A DNA stretch of 41,925 nt, taken from positions 1 to 41,925 of the forward strand of contig JAJXUE010000001.1 of NCBI GenBank assembly GCA_021783135.1. Direction: 5' to 3'. The position numbers were made by a program, and so were the translations under genes. Source of the DNA: Bacillota bacterium (lineage in GTDB: Bacteria; Bacillota; Desulfitobacteriia; Desulfitobacteriales; JAJXUE01). The notes under the pieces are model-generated. The model made no database searches and was not told where the DNA came from. It saw only the letters and a list, made by a program, of their open reading frames with translations. Below are positions 17,835-24,632 of the stretch, in pieces; position 1 is the first letter of the stretch, and every line of letters begins with the position of its first letter.

Positions 17835-19199
17835 CTAGTTTTTCCATGCTATAAGTTCCAGGATTTTTGGGGTTGAAGGCAATACCTTGGCCCGATCGCT
17901 TCTGATTAAACCGGGAATCCATAAAACTTCGTCATCCTGCACCAATATCGGGATGCTCTCCCTAAGCCTGACAGGAAGTTTTTGCCGCGAGAAAATTTCC
18001 TTGAGTTTGGTATAAGAACCATTACGCCAAATCTTGTCACCCATACTTCTACTTCGCACGATTATGGGAAATTTGATACTGTTGAAGTCAAAAACTACTG
18101 ACCAATTTCCTTCTGGCAGTTGAAGAACAGATGGATTATCAACTATCCTAGCAGTTATAGTTATTCCCAGTGTATCTAAATATGTTTCACCTGGTATTTG
18201 CAAGACACTTTCGCGCAATGTCGGCATACCGATTTCACCCCGGGTAAACACAACTCCTGCTTGTTCTTTATATAGTCTTAATCCTCCAGGCAACTCGATA
18301 TATCCCCCGCTTTCCCCTTGCCTGGCAAACTTTATGACCCTTTCCACGTGGTCATACTCTAAGCCACGCGGATCACCGCTAAGTCGGGCAAATGTCTTCC
18401 TTACGACACGCCTTATTAGCGGCAACTCCAGTTCAAAAGCTTCCAACGGCAGAAAAATGCCACAGCTAAGCGGTTGGGCCAATTTAGCTAAATTTTTCTC
18501 AGACTCTAAGTCCATATAGTTATTTTCTTCTTGTAGAATAAGCGCCGTCTTACCCAATGTTTCAACTAGACGTGGATTAAAATTTGCTTCAAGCATAGGT
18601 AGCAACTCAAGTCTAATTCTATTGCGCAGATAAATCGGCTTAAAGTTACTGGAATCGTGCCTGTAATCAAGCCTGTTTTGGCTCAAGTAAGCCTCAATTT
18701 GTTTTCTGCTCACAAATAATAAAGGGTGAATAATGCTATCCCGTATAGGTAATATCCCCGACAGGCCTCCACTGCCGCCCCCTCTGAGAAGACGCTGCAA
18801 AATAGTCTCGGCCTGGTCATTAGCGTTGTGACCCAGGGCGACCTTAGTCGCTCCTATCTTTTGACTGACATCCGCAAAGATTTTCATCCTTTCTTCGCGA
18901 GCCCTAGCCTGAAAAGATCCCTGATCCTTTAAAGCCACACCATCTAGTTTAGCAATGGTTACTCCTATACCAAAATTCCCCGCAAACTTGGCAACAAAGT
19001 CAGCTTCCTCTATTGCTTCCGGTCTTATACCATGATTGATATGCACCACGTGTACGCTAAACTGCATGCTCTCAGATAAACAATGCAGGCAATGCAACAG
19101 GGCAATGGAGTCAGGTCCGCCCGAAACACCCACTAAAATAAGTTCGCCCACACCAATCATGCCGTAAGTCTCAATAATACCCCTAACTATCTCCAGCAC
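17835..19199 (-). CDS. tilS: tRNA(Ile)-lysidine synthase
   Basis: TilS changes the wobble cytidine of tRNA-Ile(CAU) to lysidine, converting its reading from AUG to AUA. The 454-residue product has the PP-loop VGVSGGPDSIALLHCL (about residues 22-38), the following ALGHNANDQAETILQRLLRG and a C-terminal TilS domain ending in the VPST-like region LPSTPKILELI. The start is GTG 19199 preceded by AAGGAGGAGG. It lies between spoIIE and ftsH as in B. subtilis. A terminator sits upstream, so its own promoter is unclear. Confidence 0.96.
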   Translation of the reverse strand: MLEIVRGIIETYGMIGVGELILVGVSGGPDSIALLHCLHCLSESMQFSVHVVHINHGIRPEAIEEADFVAKFAGNFGIGVTIAKLDGVALKDQGSFQARAREERMKIFADVSQKIGATKVALGHNANDQAETILQRLLRGGGSGGLSGILPIRDSIIHPLLFVSRKQIEAYLSQNRLDYRHDSSNFKPIYLRNRIRLELLPMLEANFNPRLVETLGKTALILQEENNYMDLESEKNLAKLAQPLSCGIFLPLEAFELELPLIRRVVRKTFARLSGDPRGLEYDHVERVIKFARQGESGGYIELPGGLRLYKEQAGVVFTRGEIGMPTLRESVLQIPGETYLDTLGITITARIVDNPSVLQLPEGNWSVVFDFNSIKFPIIVRSRSMGDKIWRNGSYTKLKEIFSRQKLPVRLRESIPILVQDDEVLWIPGLIRSDRAKVLPSTPKILELIAWKN

Positions 19200-19249
19200 G
19201 TGGAGTCCTCCTCCTTATATCCTTGGGCTAAATCGGAACAAACAAAAAA

Positions 19250-19284
19250 GGGCCACGCCAGGCGAACAGCCAGGCAAAAAGGCC
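19250..19284 (-). terminator. terminator between spoIIE and tilS
   Basis: On the minus strand an outer GGGCC/GGCCC helix encloses an inner hairpin in which two GCCTGGC copies pair with each other around TGTTC with one T-T mismatch; CCTTTTTTG follows. It ends spoIIE about 170 bases after the stop codon. Confidence 0.75.
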
Positions 19285-19319
19285 CCAGAGGTATTTTTGT
19301 GCCCTTAGCAATTCGAGCA

Positions 19320-19326
19320 TTCGACA
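19320..19326 (-). promoter_or_regulatory. Spo0A-box-like heptamer downstream of spoIIE
   Basis: The minus strand reads TTTTTGTCGAATG, containing a perfect TGTCGAA heptamer. It lies before the spoIIE terminator and about 120 bases upstream of tilS. No convincing promoter hexamers are next to it, so it may be fortuitous. Confidence 0.3.
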
Positions 19327-19453
19327 AAAAGAAGCCACTTCCTTCAAAGCATTGAAATTTTTTAATAAAATTTACGCTTAAGTTTTCAATTTGGACGATT
19401 TATACTTTCCAACTTTTAATTTCTGCTATTTGTATAGTATTTATTCAAATTTG

Positions 19454-21613
19454 TTAGCCCCAATATCCTTTTCTAACTACCAAAACAACCATATCATCTG
19501 AGACAGTACCTTGACCGAGTGATTTAGCCCTAACAAGTAACTCTTCCGCAAGTATTTGCGCGTTAGTTGTTTGCGTTTCGCTCAGATATACTTCAATCCA
19601 GTCACCTTCACTACCTTTAATCACATCCAATAATCCATCTGTCACCATAACCAAAATATCACCTTCAGTCACCTTTATTGGCACTATCTCAACATCAATG
19701 CTGTTGAGAATCCCTACAGGTAATGAACTTGCCTGTACAACTGAAACCTCATTACTCCGTTTGATATAACTCTTAGCAGAACCTACCTTGATAAAGTTAA
19801 CCTCATCGGACACCAAATCGAATATTGCCATATCAACTGTTGCAAAAGTTTCTTCCGGTGAGCGCAGTACCAATATTGAGTTAAGAGTCTTAACTGCAGA
19901 CCCCCCATCGAATCCCGTTCGCAGTAATTGCTCCAAAAGCGAAAGTGCTGCGGAACTTTCACCCGCAGCCTTTTCACCCACACCCATGCCATCACTTAAT
20001 ATAAAGGCATGCTTGTCTTCGCCTACCGCAACAGATGCATAACCGTCACCACAAACCGCATTACCTGTTTTAGGTAAAGTTGCTACGCCAACATCTAAAA
20101 AGTCCCGTCTTCTTCTCGCCTTAGCTCGAGCCTCCTTTTTGACTTGGTTGGTCTGTACTGACAACTCTTGCGCCAAGTTTTCCATCATACCAGAAACTCC
20201 ACGCAATTGAGATGAAATTACTTCTCTGTTTTCATTGTAGCGTTTTGCCCAATTTTGGCTGCTCCTTTGGTTGTCAACGATAAAATTAATAGCAAGCACC
20301 ATTTCTTTGATGCGCCCACATTGCTTACGCACCTCCGAGGAAAGGTCACTGGCTTTGATGGTACCCTTCAATTCTACCGAAGTGAATATCTCTAATAAAT
20401 TCTTGTAAGTTTTATAAAAATCCTTCTCCCAACAGACTTTTACAACCGGACAATTCACACAAACTCGGTCGGCCAATATATTCATCAAGCTTGGCACATC
20501 TGGTTTGTTCGGGGAATTATCTAATGCCGCGGCATGCTGATACGAATCGGCAATTTCCCTGAATATTTCAGCCAAGCCATTAACTCTTAGAACAGCGAAA
20601 TCGAAGAATCTATTCTTAGAGTTTCCTTGGCCATGCTTTACACCTGTCCGGAAACCATCCAGAAGGTCAATCGGTAAAATCAAAAACATTAAACTTGCCA
20701 CCGCTGTTTCTATCAAGGGCCAAATTATGTCATAGCCCGTGGACAACCAGTAGGTTGAAATTGAACTAACCAGAAAAAACCCTACGGCAACTCCCAATTT
20801 ACCTAAACTTTGAAACATACCTGCAATAAGACCACCTACACCTAATGTTCCACTTAGTCCGGGAAAGACTCCCTTGGATAGGCTCGGCACAAAACCTAGG
20901 AATACACCCACTGCAGCCCCTGAACCGGCACCTGCCAAATAGGCAGCAACCATAATGATAAATTTACTAAATAGACCGCTCACTGTAAGGTGCCATATTG
21001 TTAGGCCATCCATACCATTTATAAGGCCGACAGATAAAATCACCAAACACAGAGTTTCTTCTAACACTAAGTCATTAAGCTTTGTAATCCGTTGAAAACC
21101 TTTAAAGAACGCTACAAAAACCAGAGTAAGTATCGCAATTAAGATGCTGTCTGTGGCCGCTGACGCGGCAGCATATGCATTTGGCTTGTCCAATGTCAGC
21201 AGCACGGCTTTAACAACGGCAACCCCGGCTAAAACTACAGCAGGAAGGACTAGCCATGAAGCATCGCTTTTTAAAGCTCGCAGTAAAATTCCGAGCATCA
21301 AGAGACACAAACCGACGCTTAAAAGGGGTACTCCAGATGTGACCGTTGCCGTCCCTCCTAATACGGCTAACCCAATCGGCCAAGCCCATTTGGGACGATA
21401 TACCACAGATGCGGCAAAAAATGCAACGCCGAAGGGGAATAGTTCACCCAACGTAACAGCCCGGGCCAAGAGAAACGCAGCCGAGAGATTTACCCAAAGA
21501 TCTAACTGTCCTACAATCCGCAGGAAGCGGAGTACACGGGGACCCGTACCCGTTGTCCCCTTCGCTTTCTTTGTTTCAGGTCGTATTTTTCGATAGGAAG
21601 GGATTTCAGTCAT
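19454..21613 (-). CDS. spoIIE: stage II sporulation protein E (SpoIIE phosphatase)
   Basis: SpoIIE dephosphorylates SpoIIAA in the forespore, releasing sigma-F, and acts with FtsZ at the polar septum. From ATG 21613 it has 719 residues. A region of about ten membrane segments spans roughly residues 25-320; a cysteine cluster VCVNCPVVKVC follows. A central regulatory region leads to the PP2C domain with ILSDGMGVGEKAAGES and VMVTDGLLDVI holding metal-binding aspartates. An in-frame GTG at 21637 exists, but it lies only about five bases after the predicted transcription start and has no ribosome-binding site. AAGGA before ATG 21613 is at a long spacing, so the start remains open. Confidence 0.94.
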   Translation of the reverse strand: MTEIPSYRKIRPETKKAKGTTGTGPRVLRFLRIVGQLDLWVNLSAAFLLARAVTLGELFPFGVAFFAASVVYRPKWAWPIGLAVLGGTATVTSGVPLLSVGLCLLMLGILLRALKSDASWLVLPAVVLAGVAVVKAVLLTLDKPNAYAAASAATDSILIAILTLVFVAFFKGFQRITKLNDLVLEETLCLVILSVGLINGMDGLTIWHLTVSGLFSKFIIMVAAYLAGAGSGAAVGVFLGFVPSLSKGVFPGLSGTLGVGGLIAGMFQSLGKLGVAVGFFLVSSISTYWLSTGYDIIWPLIETAVASLMFLILPIDLLDGFRTGVKHGQGNSKNRFFDFAVLRVNGLAEIFREIADSYQHAAALDNSPNKPDVPSLMNILADRVCVNCPVVKVCWEKDFYKTYKNLLEIFTSVELKGTIKASDLSSEVRKQCGRIKEMVLAINFIVDNQRSSQNWAKRYNENREVISSQLRGVSGMMENLAQELSVQTNQVKKEARAKARRRRDFLDVGVATLPKTGNAVCGDGYASVAVGEDKHAFILSDGMGVGEKAAGESSAALSLLEQLLRTGFDGGSAVKTLNSILVLRSPEETFATVDMAIFDLVSDEVNFIKVGSAKSYIKRSNEVSVVQASSLPVGILNSIDVEIVPIKVTEGDILVMVTDGLLDVIKGSEGDWIEVYLSETQTTNAQILAEELLVRAKSLGQGTVSDDMVVLVVRKGYWG

Positions 21614-21648
21614 CAGGGAAGCACCGTCCTTTGCCACATTATGTAAAT

Positions 21649-21682
21649 ATTATAGTCTAAGTGGCTTGACGGACTATGTCAG
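21649..21682 (-). promoter_or_regulatory. spoIIE promoter with long spacer, Spo0A-type
   Basis: On the minus strand CTGACA (21682-21677) and TATAAT (21654-21649) are separated by 22 bases, not 17. In B. subtilis the Spo0A-activated sigma-A promoters of spoIIE and spoIIG have spacers of 21 and 22 bases. A Spo0A box lies 25 bases further upstream. Confidence 0.75.
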
Positions 21683-21706
21683 CATGAGGCGGCTCGCAAA
21701 CAAAAC

Positions 21707-21716
21707 TTTCGACAAA
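21707..21716 (-). promoter_or_regulatory. Spo0A box upstream of spoIIE
   Basis: The minus strand reads TTTGTCGAAA, containing the perfect 0A-box heptamer TGTCGAA (21714-21708). It is centred about 70 bases upstream of the predicted spoIIE transcription start. Confidence 0.75.
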
Positions 21717-21751
21717 GACTCTATTAAAACACATTTTTCTAGGCAATGTAC

Positions 21752-21788
21752 AAAAAAACAAATAAATAACCCTCCCAAACTGGGAGGG
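21752..21788 (-). terminator. terminator after the S1 gene
   Basis: On the minus strand CCCTCCC, loop AGTTT and GGGAGGG form a perfect 7-bp stem followed by TTATTTATTTGTTTTTTTG. It isolates spoIIE from the preceding gene. Confidence 0.95.
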
Positions 21789-21800
21789 CAAATAACCATA

Positions 21801-22187
21801 TTAATTTCTACTTGAGCCGCGGCCACCTCGTTTAGATTCTGTAGCCCGCTTGAACTCTAATTGTCTCTCTTCACTGTCTTTCAAAAACTTAGTCATCTTG
21901 TCTTCAAACGAAATACTTGGGGCTCTACGTTCGCGCGTCTGACTGCGAAAGCTAGGATTTGCTTGCTTTATTGACAACCCGATTTTACCCTTGTCGTCAA
22001 TATTTATTACCTTTACTTTCACCTTATCCTGCTCTTTAAGATAGTCCTTGACGTCCTTGACGTAAGCATCGGCCACTTCGGAAATATGAACTAAACCAGT
22101 TGTCTTATCTGGAAGTTCAATAAATGCACCGAAGTTTGTGATTCCAGTGACCACACCCTCAACGACACTGCCAACTGCTATGGCCAT
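21801..22187 (-). CDS. S1-domain RNA-binding protein (YabR-like)
   Basis: The 128-residue protein is a single S1 domain (about residues 1-75: GSVVEGVVTGITNFGAFIEL, TTGLVHISEVADAYV, GKIGLSIKQA) with a charged tail ending RGGRGSSRN. It corresponds by position to B. subtilis yabR, next to divIC. S1 domains bind RNA and such proteins associate with ribosomes; the specific role is not established. The start is ATG after GGAGGAG. It has its own consensus promoter and terminator, so it is probably a separate, well expressed unit. Confidence 0.93.
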   Translation of the reverse strand: MAIAVGSVVEGVVTGITNFGAFIELPDKTTGLVHISEVADAYVKDVKDYLKEQDKVKVKVINIDDKGKIGLSIKQANPSFRSQTRERRAPSISFEDKMTKFLKDSEERQLEFKRATESKRGGRGSSRN

Positions 22188-22251
22188 TGAAAAAAGACTC
22201 CTCCTTGCCGATCAATCAATTATTACGACTAACAATTTATACACACTACCT

Positions 22252-22281
22252 ATTATACGTTAAATGGAATTTTTATGTCAA
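22252..22281 (-). promoter_or_regulatory. promoter of the S1 gene, perfect hexamers
   Basis: On the minus strand TTGACA (22281-22276), 18 bases and TATAAT (22257-22252). Both hexamers are perfect. It lies just after the divIC stop. Confidence 0.9.
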
Positions 22282-22286
22282 GATAA

Positions 22287-22601
22287 TTAAGGATTAATGG
22301 GTGTAACAGGTGTAATCGGCACCTCACCTGGTTTTACCAAACCTAAATCTTGACGCGCTAATTGTTCCACATAGTCCGGCGTATTCAATCGGCGAATTTC
22401 TTCATGTAAGGCGATACTCTGCTGCTCTTCCATTTGCTTTTGTTGTGTAAGAACATTCATCTCGTTTTGCAACTGTGAGTTCCAAATATAGGCAGGCCAA
22501 AACGCGACCCCTAGTGCAACAATTAAGCCAGTAAGCAGCAAAATATGAATCCGATATTTTCGAAACTTACCGCGCTTCCTCTTACTTTGCTTAATCGGCA
22601 A
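22287..22601 (-). CDS. divIC: septum formation initiator DivIC/FtsB family
   Basis: DivIC is a bitopic division protein that acts with FtsL and DivIB at the septum. The 104-residue product has a basic cytoplasmic N terminus (KRKRGKFRKYR) and one membrane segment (IHILLLTGLIVALGVAFW, about residues 18-36). An extracytoplasmic coiled-coil (about 40-75) leads to the family ending YVEQLARQDLGLVKPGE, and the tail is proline-rich. The start is TTG 22601, overlapping the region of the previous stop and preceded by GGGGAGGAG. Confidence 0.93.
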   Translation of the reverse strand: MPIKQSKRKRGKFRKYRIHILLLTGLIVALGVAFWPAYIWNSQLQNEMNVLTQQKQMEEQQSIALHEEIRRLNTPDYVEQLARQDLGLVKPGEVPITPVTPINP

Positions 22602-22603
22602 GG

Positions 22604-22825
22604 CTACTCCTCCCCACCCATATCCAGGCCAATTTTTTCCGATGGAATCACCATTACAATCTGATAACCCTTAGACTTAGCTCTGTTAATCAATGTGGAC
22701 ACAGTGCTGGCGCTAAGATTTAATTGTTTGGCAATTTCCTCCGTTGGGTGACCGGTTTCTTTTAATACGACGACCTGACGCTCACGAAAGCTGAGCTTCT
22801 CCATACCCCTGATTTCTAAGTGCAT
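22604..22825 (-). CDS. small helix-turn-helix protein (sigma-70 region 4 / LuxR-like)
   Basis: About 73 residues form almost only an HTH domain: LSFRERQVVVLKETGHPTEE, then EIAKQLNLSASTVSTLINRAK, which resembles both sigma region 4 and the LuxR DNA-binding domain. No sensor or polymerase-binding domain is present. ATG 22825 has AAGGA upstream; a GTG four codons earlier is possible. It is inserted between yabQ and divIC, a position with no gene in B. subtilis, and the divIC start follows its stop directly. A strong promoter precedes it. The target genes are unknown. Confidence 0.82.
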   Translation of the reverse strand: MHLEIRGMEKLSFRERQVVVLKETGHPTEEIAKQLNLSASTVSTLINRAKSKGYQIVMVIPSEKIGLDMGGEE

Positions 22826-22846
22826 GTCATCCTTCACCCAACGTAT

Positions 22847-22878
22847 TTATCCCCAGTTTAATCACAAACAGTGGATAA
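22847..22878. promoter_or_regulatory. two DnaA-box-like sites in the HTH-divIC leader
   Basis: TTATCCCCA at 22847-22855 (plus strand) and TTATCCACT at 22878-22870 (minus strand) each match the TTATCCACA DnaA box in eight of nine positions. They face each other within 32 bases of the leader between promoter and gene. Confidence 0.4.
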
Positions 22879-22924
22879 GTCCAGTACATATTTATTACAA
22901 ACTATCTACAAAATTTCTACGTTT

Positions 22925-22953
22925 ATTATAACGTGTCTACTGAAAATTGGCAA
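22925..22953 (-). promoter_or_regulatory. promoter of the HTH-divIC unit
   Basis: On the minus strand TTGCCA (22953-22948), 17 bases and TATAAT (22930-22925). The -10 box is perfect and the -35 matches five of six. It begins about 20 bases after the yabQ stop and gives a leader of roughly 90 bases. Confidence 0.85.
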
Positions 22954-22974
22954 ACACATATTGGCAGATTTTCA

Positions 22975-23484
22975 CTAGGTTTGTGGGGGTGGATTTATCT
23001 TGCTTTTTATGTTCCGACAAAATCTATGCAAAGCTATTTGGGGAAAACTCCAAACATATTCTAACTGTCGCATGGTTAAAAAAATAAATCCTCGCAACAC
23101 GCGCAAGGGGAACTGCATGAGCCATAATAAAATTTTTATAGGCTTAATTAAAGTACGCAGCGTCCCAATAATTAACCACCGGATAGTATTTACGGCACGA
23201 AACACGACCCCACGAAAAGTTTGGCTGGCTAAGCGCAAATATAGCATCAATCCTATAACTAAACCCACTACCACGTAAAGTCTGATTTCAGCCCAATTGC
23301 CTACCAGCAATAACCCAAATGCGACTGCCGAAATCACCAACCAAGTCAAAATATCTCCGATTGTTAATCCTATTTTTCGTAGCTTTAACAACGTGCAACC
23401 AACACGATATAAATCGATAATCATCCCTGCAACTATACCAGTCATAAACGCGACAGCAAATGACCAAGCCTGCTGGTGCAACAA
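22975..23484 (-). CDS. yabQ: spore cortex biosynthesis protein YabQ
   Basis: YabQ is a mother-cell membrane protein needed for spore cortex formation. The sequence has about four to five membrane segments (for example FAVAFMTGIVAGMIIDLY, ILTWLVISAVAFGLLLVGNW and LYVVVGLVIGLMLYLRL) and a basic tail ending in NPPPQT. TTG 23484 is preferred because GGGAGG lies eight bases upstream; the open frame extends to 23523 without a ribosome-binding site. It follows yabP, as in B. subtilis. Confidence 0.88.
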   Translation of the reverse strand: MLHQQAWSFAVAFMTGIVAGMIIDLYRVGCTLLKLRKIGLTIGDILTWLVISAVAFGLLLVGNWAEIRLYVVVGLVIGLMLYLRLASQTFRGVVFRAVNTIRWLIIGTLRTLIKPIKILLWLMQFPLRVLRGFIFLTMRQLEYVWSFPQIALHRFCRNIKSKINPPPQT

Positions 23485-23540
23485 ACCTTTTCCCTCCCTA
23501 TTAACTTTAGCCAAGCCAAACAAAGACTGCCTTTCTATGC

Positions 23541-23825
23541 TTAGCGAAGAATTTTGTCCAATAACCTTTTACCTTTGATACCTTTAGAATTTTCATCTGT
23601 GTAGATTATGGCCTTGATCGTACCTTCTACCACTAAACTTTCATTGTCCAAGTTGAGCTGAGTTATGTGTAACTCAGTACCCTTTAGGATCATCTTTCCC
23701 ATGGTGCTGTCCAGCAATATTTCTGTCTCATCAAAAGCACCAACACTAGTAATACCACTCAGGGCTAATTTCTGCCGATTGGTCAAATGCAACTGATGCT
23801 CTTTTGGCTTAACTGCTCCGTCCAT
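23541..23825 (-). CDS. yabP: sporulation protein YabP
   Basis: YabP is a small protein required for spore cortex assembly in B. subtilis. The 94-residue product has the family pattern HQLHLTNRQKLALSGITSVG near the start, then FDETEILLDSTMGKMILKG and LNLDNESLVVEG. The start is ATG 23825 with GGGG upstream. It follows the strong terminator at the rqcP stop, so a separate promoter should lie in the 88 bases between; I found no clear sigma-E match there. Confidence 0.94.
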   Translation of the reverse strand: MDGAVKPKEHQLHLTNRQKLALSGITSVGAFDETEILLDSTMGKMILKGTELHITQLNLDNESLVVEGTIKAIIYTDENSKGIKGKRLLDKILR

Positions 23826-23913
23826 GTTTATCCCCTTTCTCCCAAAGGTACCAGTTTTTACTTTTTAAGCTATGCCCAAACCTAATTTCCTAGAACTTGT
23901 TCTGGTAATAAAA

Positions 23914-23944
23914 CGAAAGAATAGGGCTAAACCCTATTCTTTCG
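23914..23944 (-). terminator. terminator overlapping the rqcP stop codon
   Basis: On the minus strand CGAAAGAATAGGG pairs perfectly with CCCTATTCTTTCG (13 bp, five-base loop), followed by TTTTATT. The rqcP stop codon lies inside the 5' arm, so a ribosome finishing the gene would cover part of the stem. Confidence 0.85.
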
Positions 23945-24197
23945 TAACGTTTTTACTTTCTAATATTGTGTACATTAGTTCAGCATCCTGGGCCTTGACA
24001 ACTTCCGGTGTTTGTATTACTTCTACAGTGAGGACCCTGTTACCAGTTCGTACCGTTAGGTTGTCACCGGCTTTCACTTCTGCTCCAGCTTTGGCAACAC
24101 GCCCGTTAATGGTGACACAACCATGATCACAAACTTCGTTAGCAACAGTGCGACGTTTGATAATTCGTGAAACCTTGAGAAATTTGTCTAATCGCAT
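23934..24197 (-). CDS. rqcP: S4-domain RNA-binding protein, RqcP/YabO (HslR family)
   Basis: The 87-residue S4-domain protein (MRLDKFLKVSRIIKRRTVAN, then VTINGRVAKAGAEVKAGD) matches B. subtilis YabO, named RqcP. RqcP works with RqcH on stalled 50S subunits to add C-terminal alanine tails in ribosome-associated quality control. The position between HU/mazG and yabP is the same as in B. subtilis. It is flanked by two strong terminators, one before and one overlapping its end. Confidence 0.92.
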   Translation of the reverse strand: MRLDKFLKVSRIIKRRTVANEVCDHGCVTINGRVAKAGAEVKAGDNLTVRTGNRVLTVEVIQTPEVVKAQDAELMYTILESKNVTKE

Positions 24198-24214
24198 AGA
24201 TACCTCGCACTAAA

Positions 24215-24247
24215 AGAAAAATCAGGTTAACGTAACCTGACTTTTTC
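24215..24247 (-). terminator. terminator after the HU gene
   Basis: On the minus strand AGAAAAAGTCAGGTTA, CGT, TAACCTGATTTTTCT form a long stem with one bulged base and a T-rich 3' arm. It starts right after the HU stop codon. Confidence 0.92.
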
Positions 24248-24251
24248 TACT

Positions 24252-24530
24252 CTACTTTTTTACCACTGCATCCTTAAGAGCCTTACCAGCTTTAAAAGTA
24301 GGAACTTTAGAAGCAGGAATCACAATTTGTTCTTTTGTTTGAGGGTTGCGACCAGTACGTTCAGCGCGTTCCCTGACTTCAAAGGTTCCGAAACCTACCA
24401 GTTGAACCTTATCACCTTGAGCTAGGGCCTCTTCAATGCTTTCGAAAACTTTAGTGACAGCTTTTTCTGCATCCTTTTTCGCCAGGCTAGTCTTCTCTGC
24501 AACTGCAGTGACTAAATCTGTTTTGTTCAA
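24252..24530 (-). CDS. hup: HU family DNA-binding protein
   Basis: HU bends and compacts DNA as a dimer. The 92-residue product shows [20 protein letters not shown], the signature [24 protein letters not shown] and the DNA-intercalating proline in [14 protein letters not shown]. The start is TTG 24530 preceded by GGAGGG at seven bases. A 102-base gap separates it from mazG and probably holds its promoter (TAGAAT around 24606 is a weak -10). A terminator follows. Confidence 0.97.
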   Translation of the reverse strand: MNKTDLVTAVAEKTSLAKKDAEKAVTKVFESIEEALAQGDKVQLVGFGTFEVRERAERTGRNPQTKEQIVIPASKVPTFKAGKALKDAVVKK

Positions 24531-24632
24531 AGGTTATCCCTCCTGATTTATTGGTACTACTATGTTTTCGCTATATTGCTAAAATCTCCTTCTGCCTCTG
24601 GATAATATTCTACACGTTTTCCACTTATTTCA

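Noticed and set aside
23867-23874. CATAGCTT before yabP as a sigma-E -10 box
   Set aside because: No sigma-E-like -35 is present at 13-15 bases, so only a four-base match remains.
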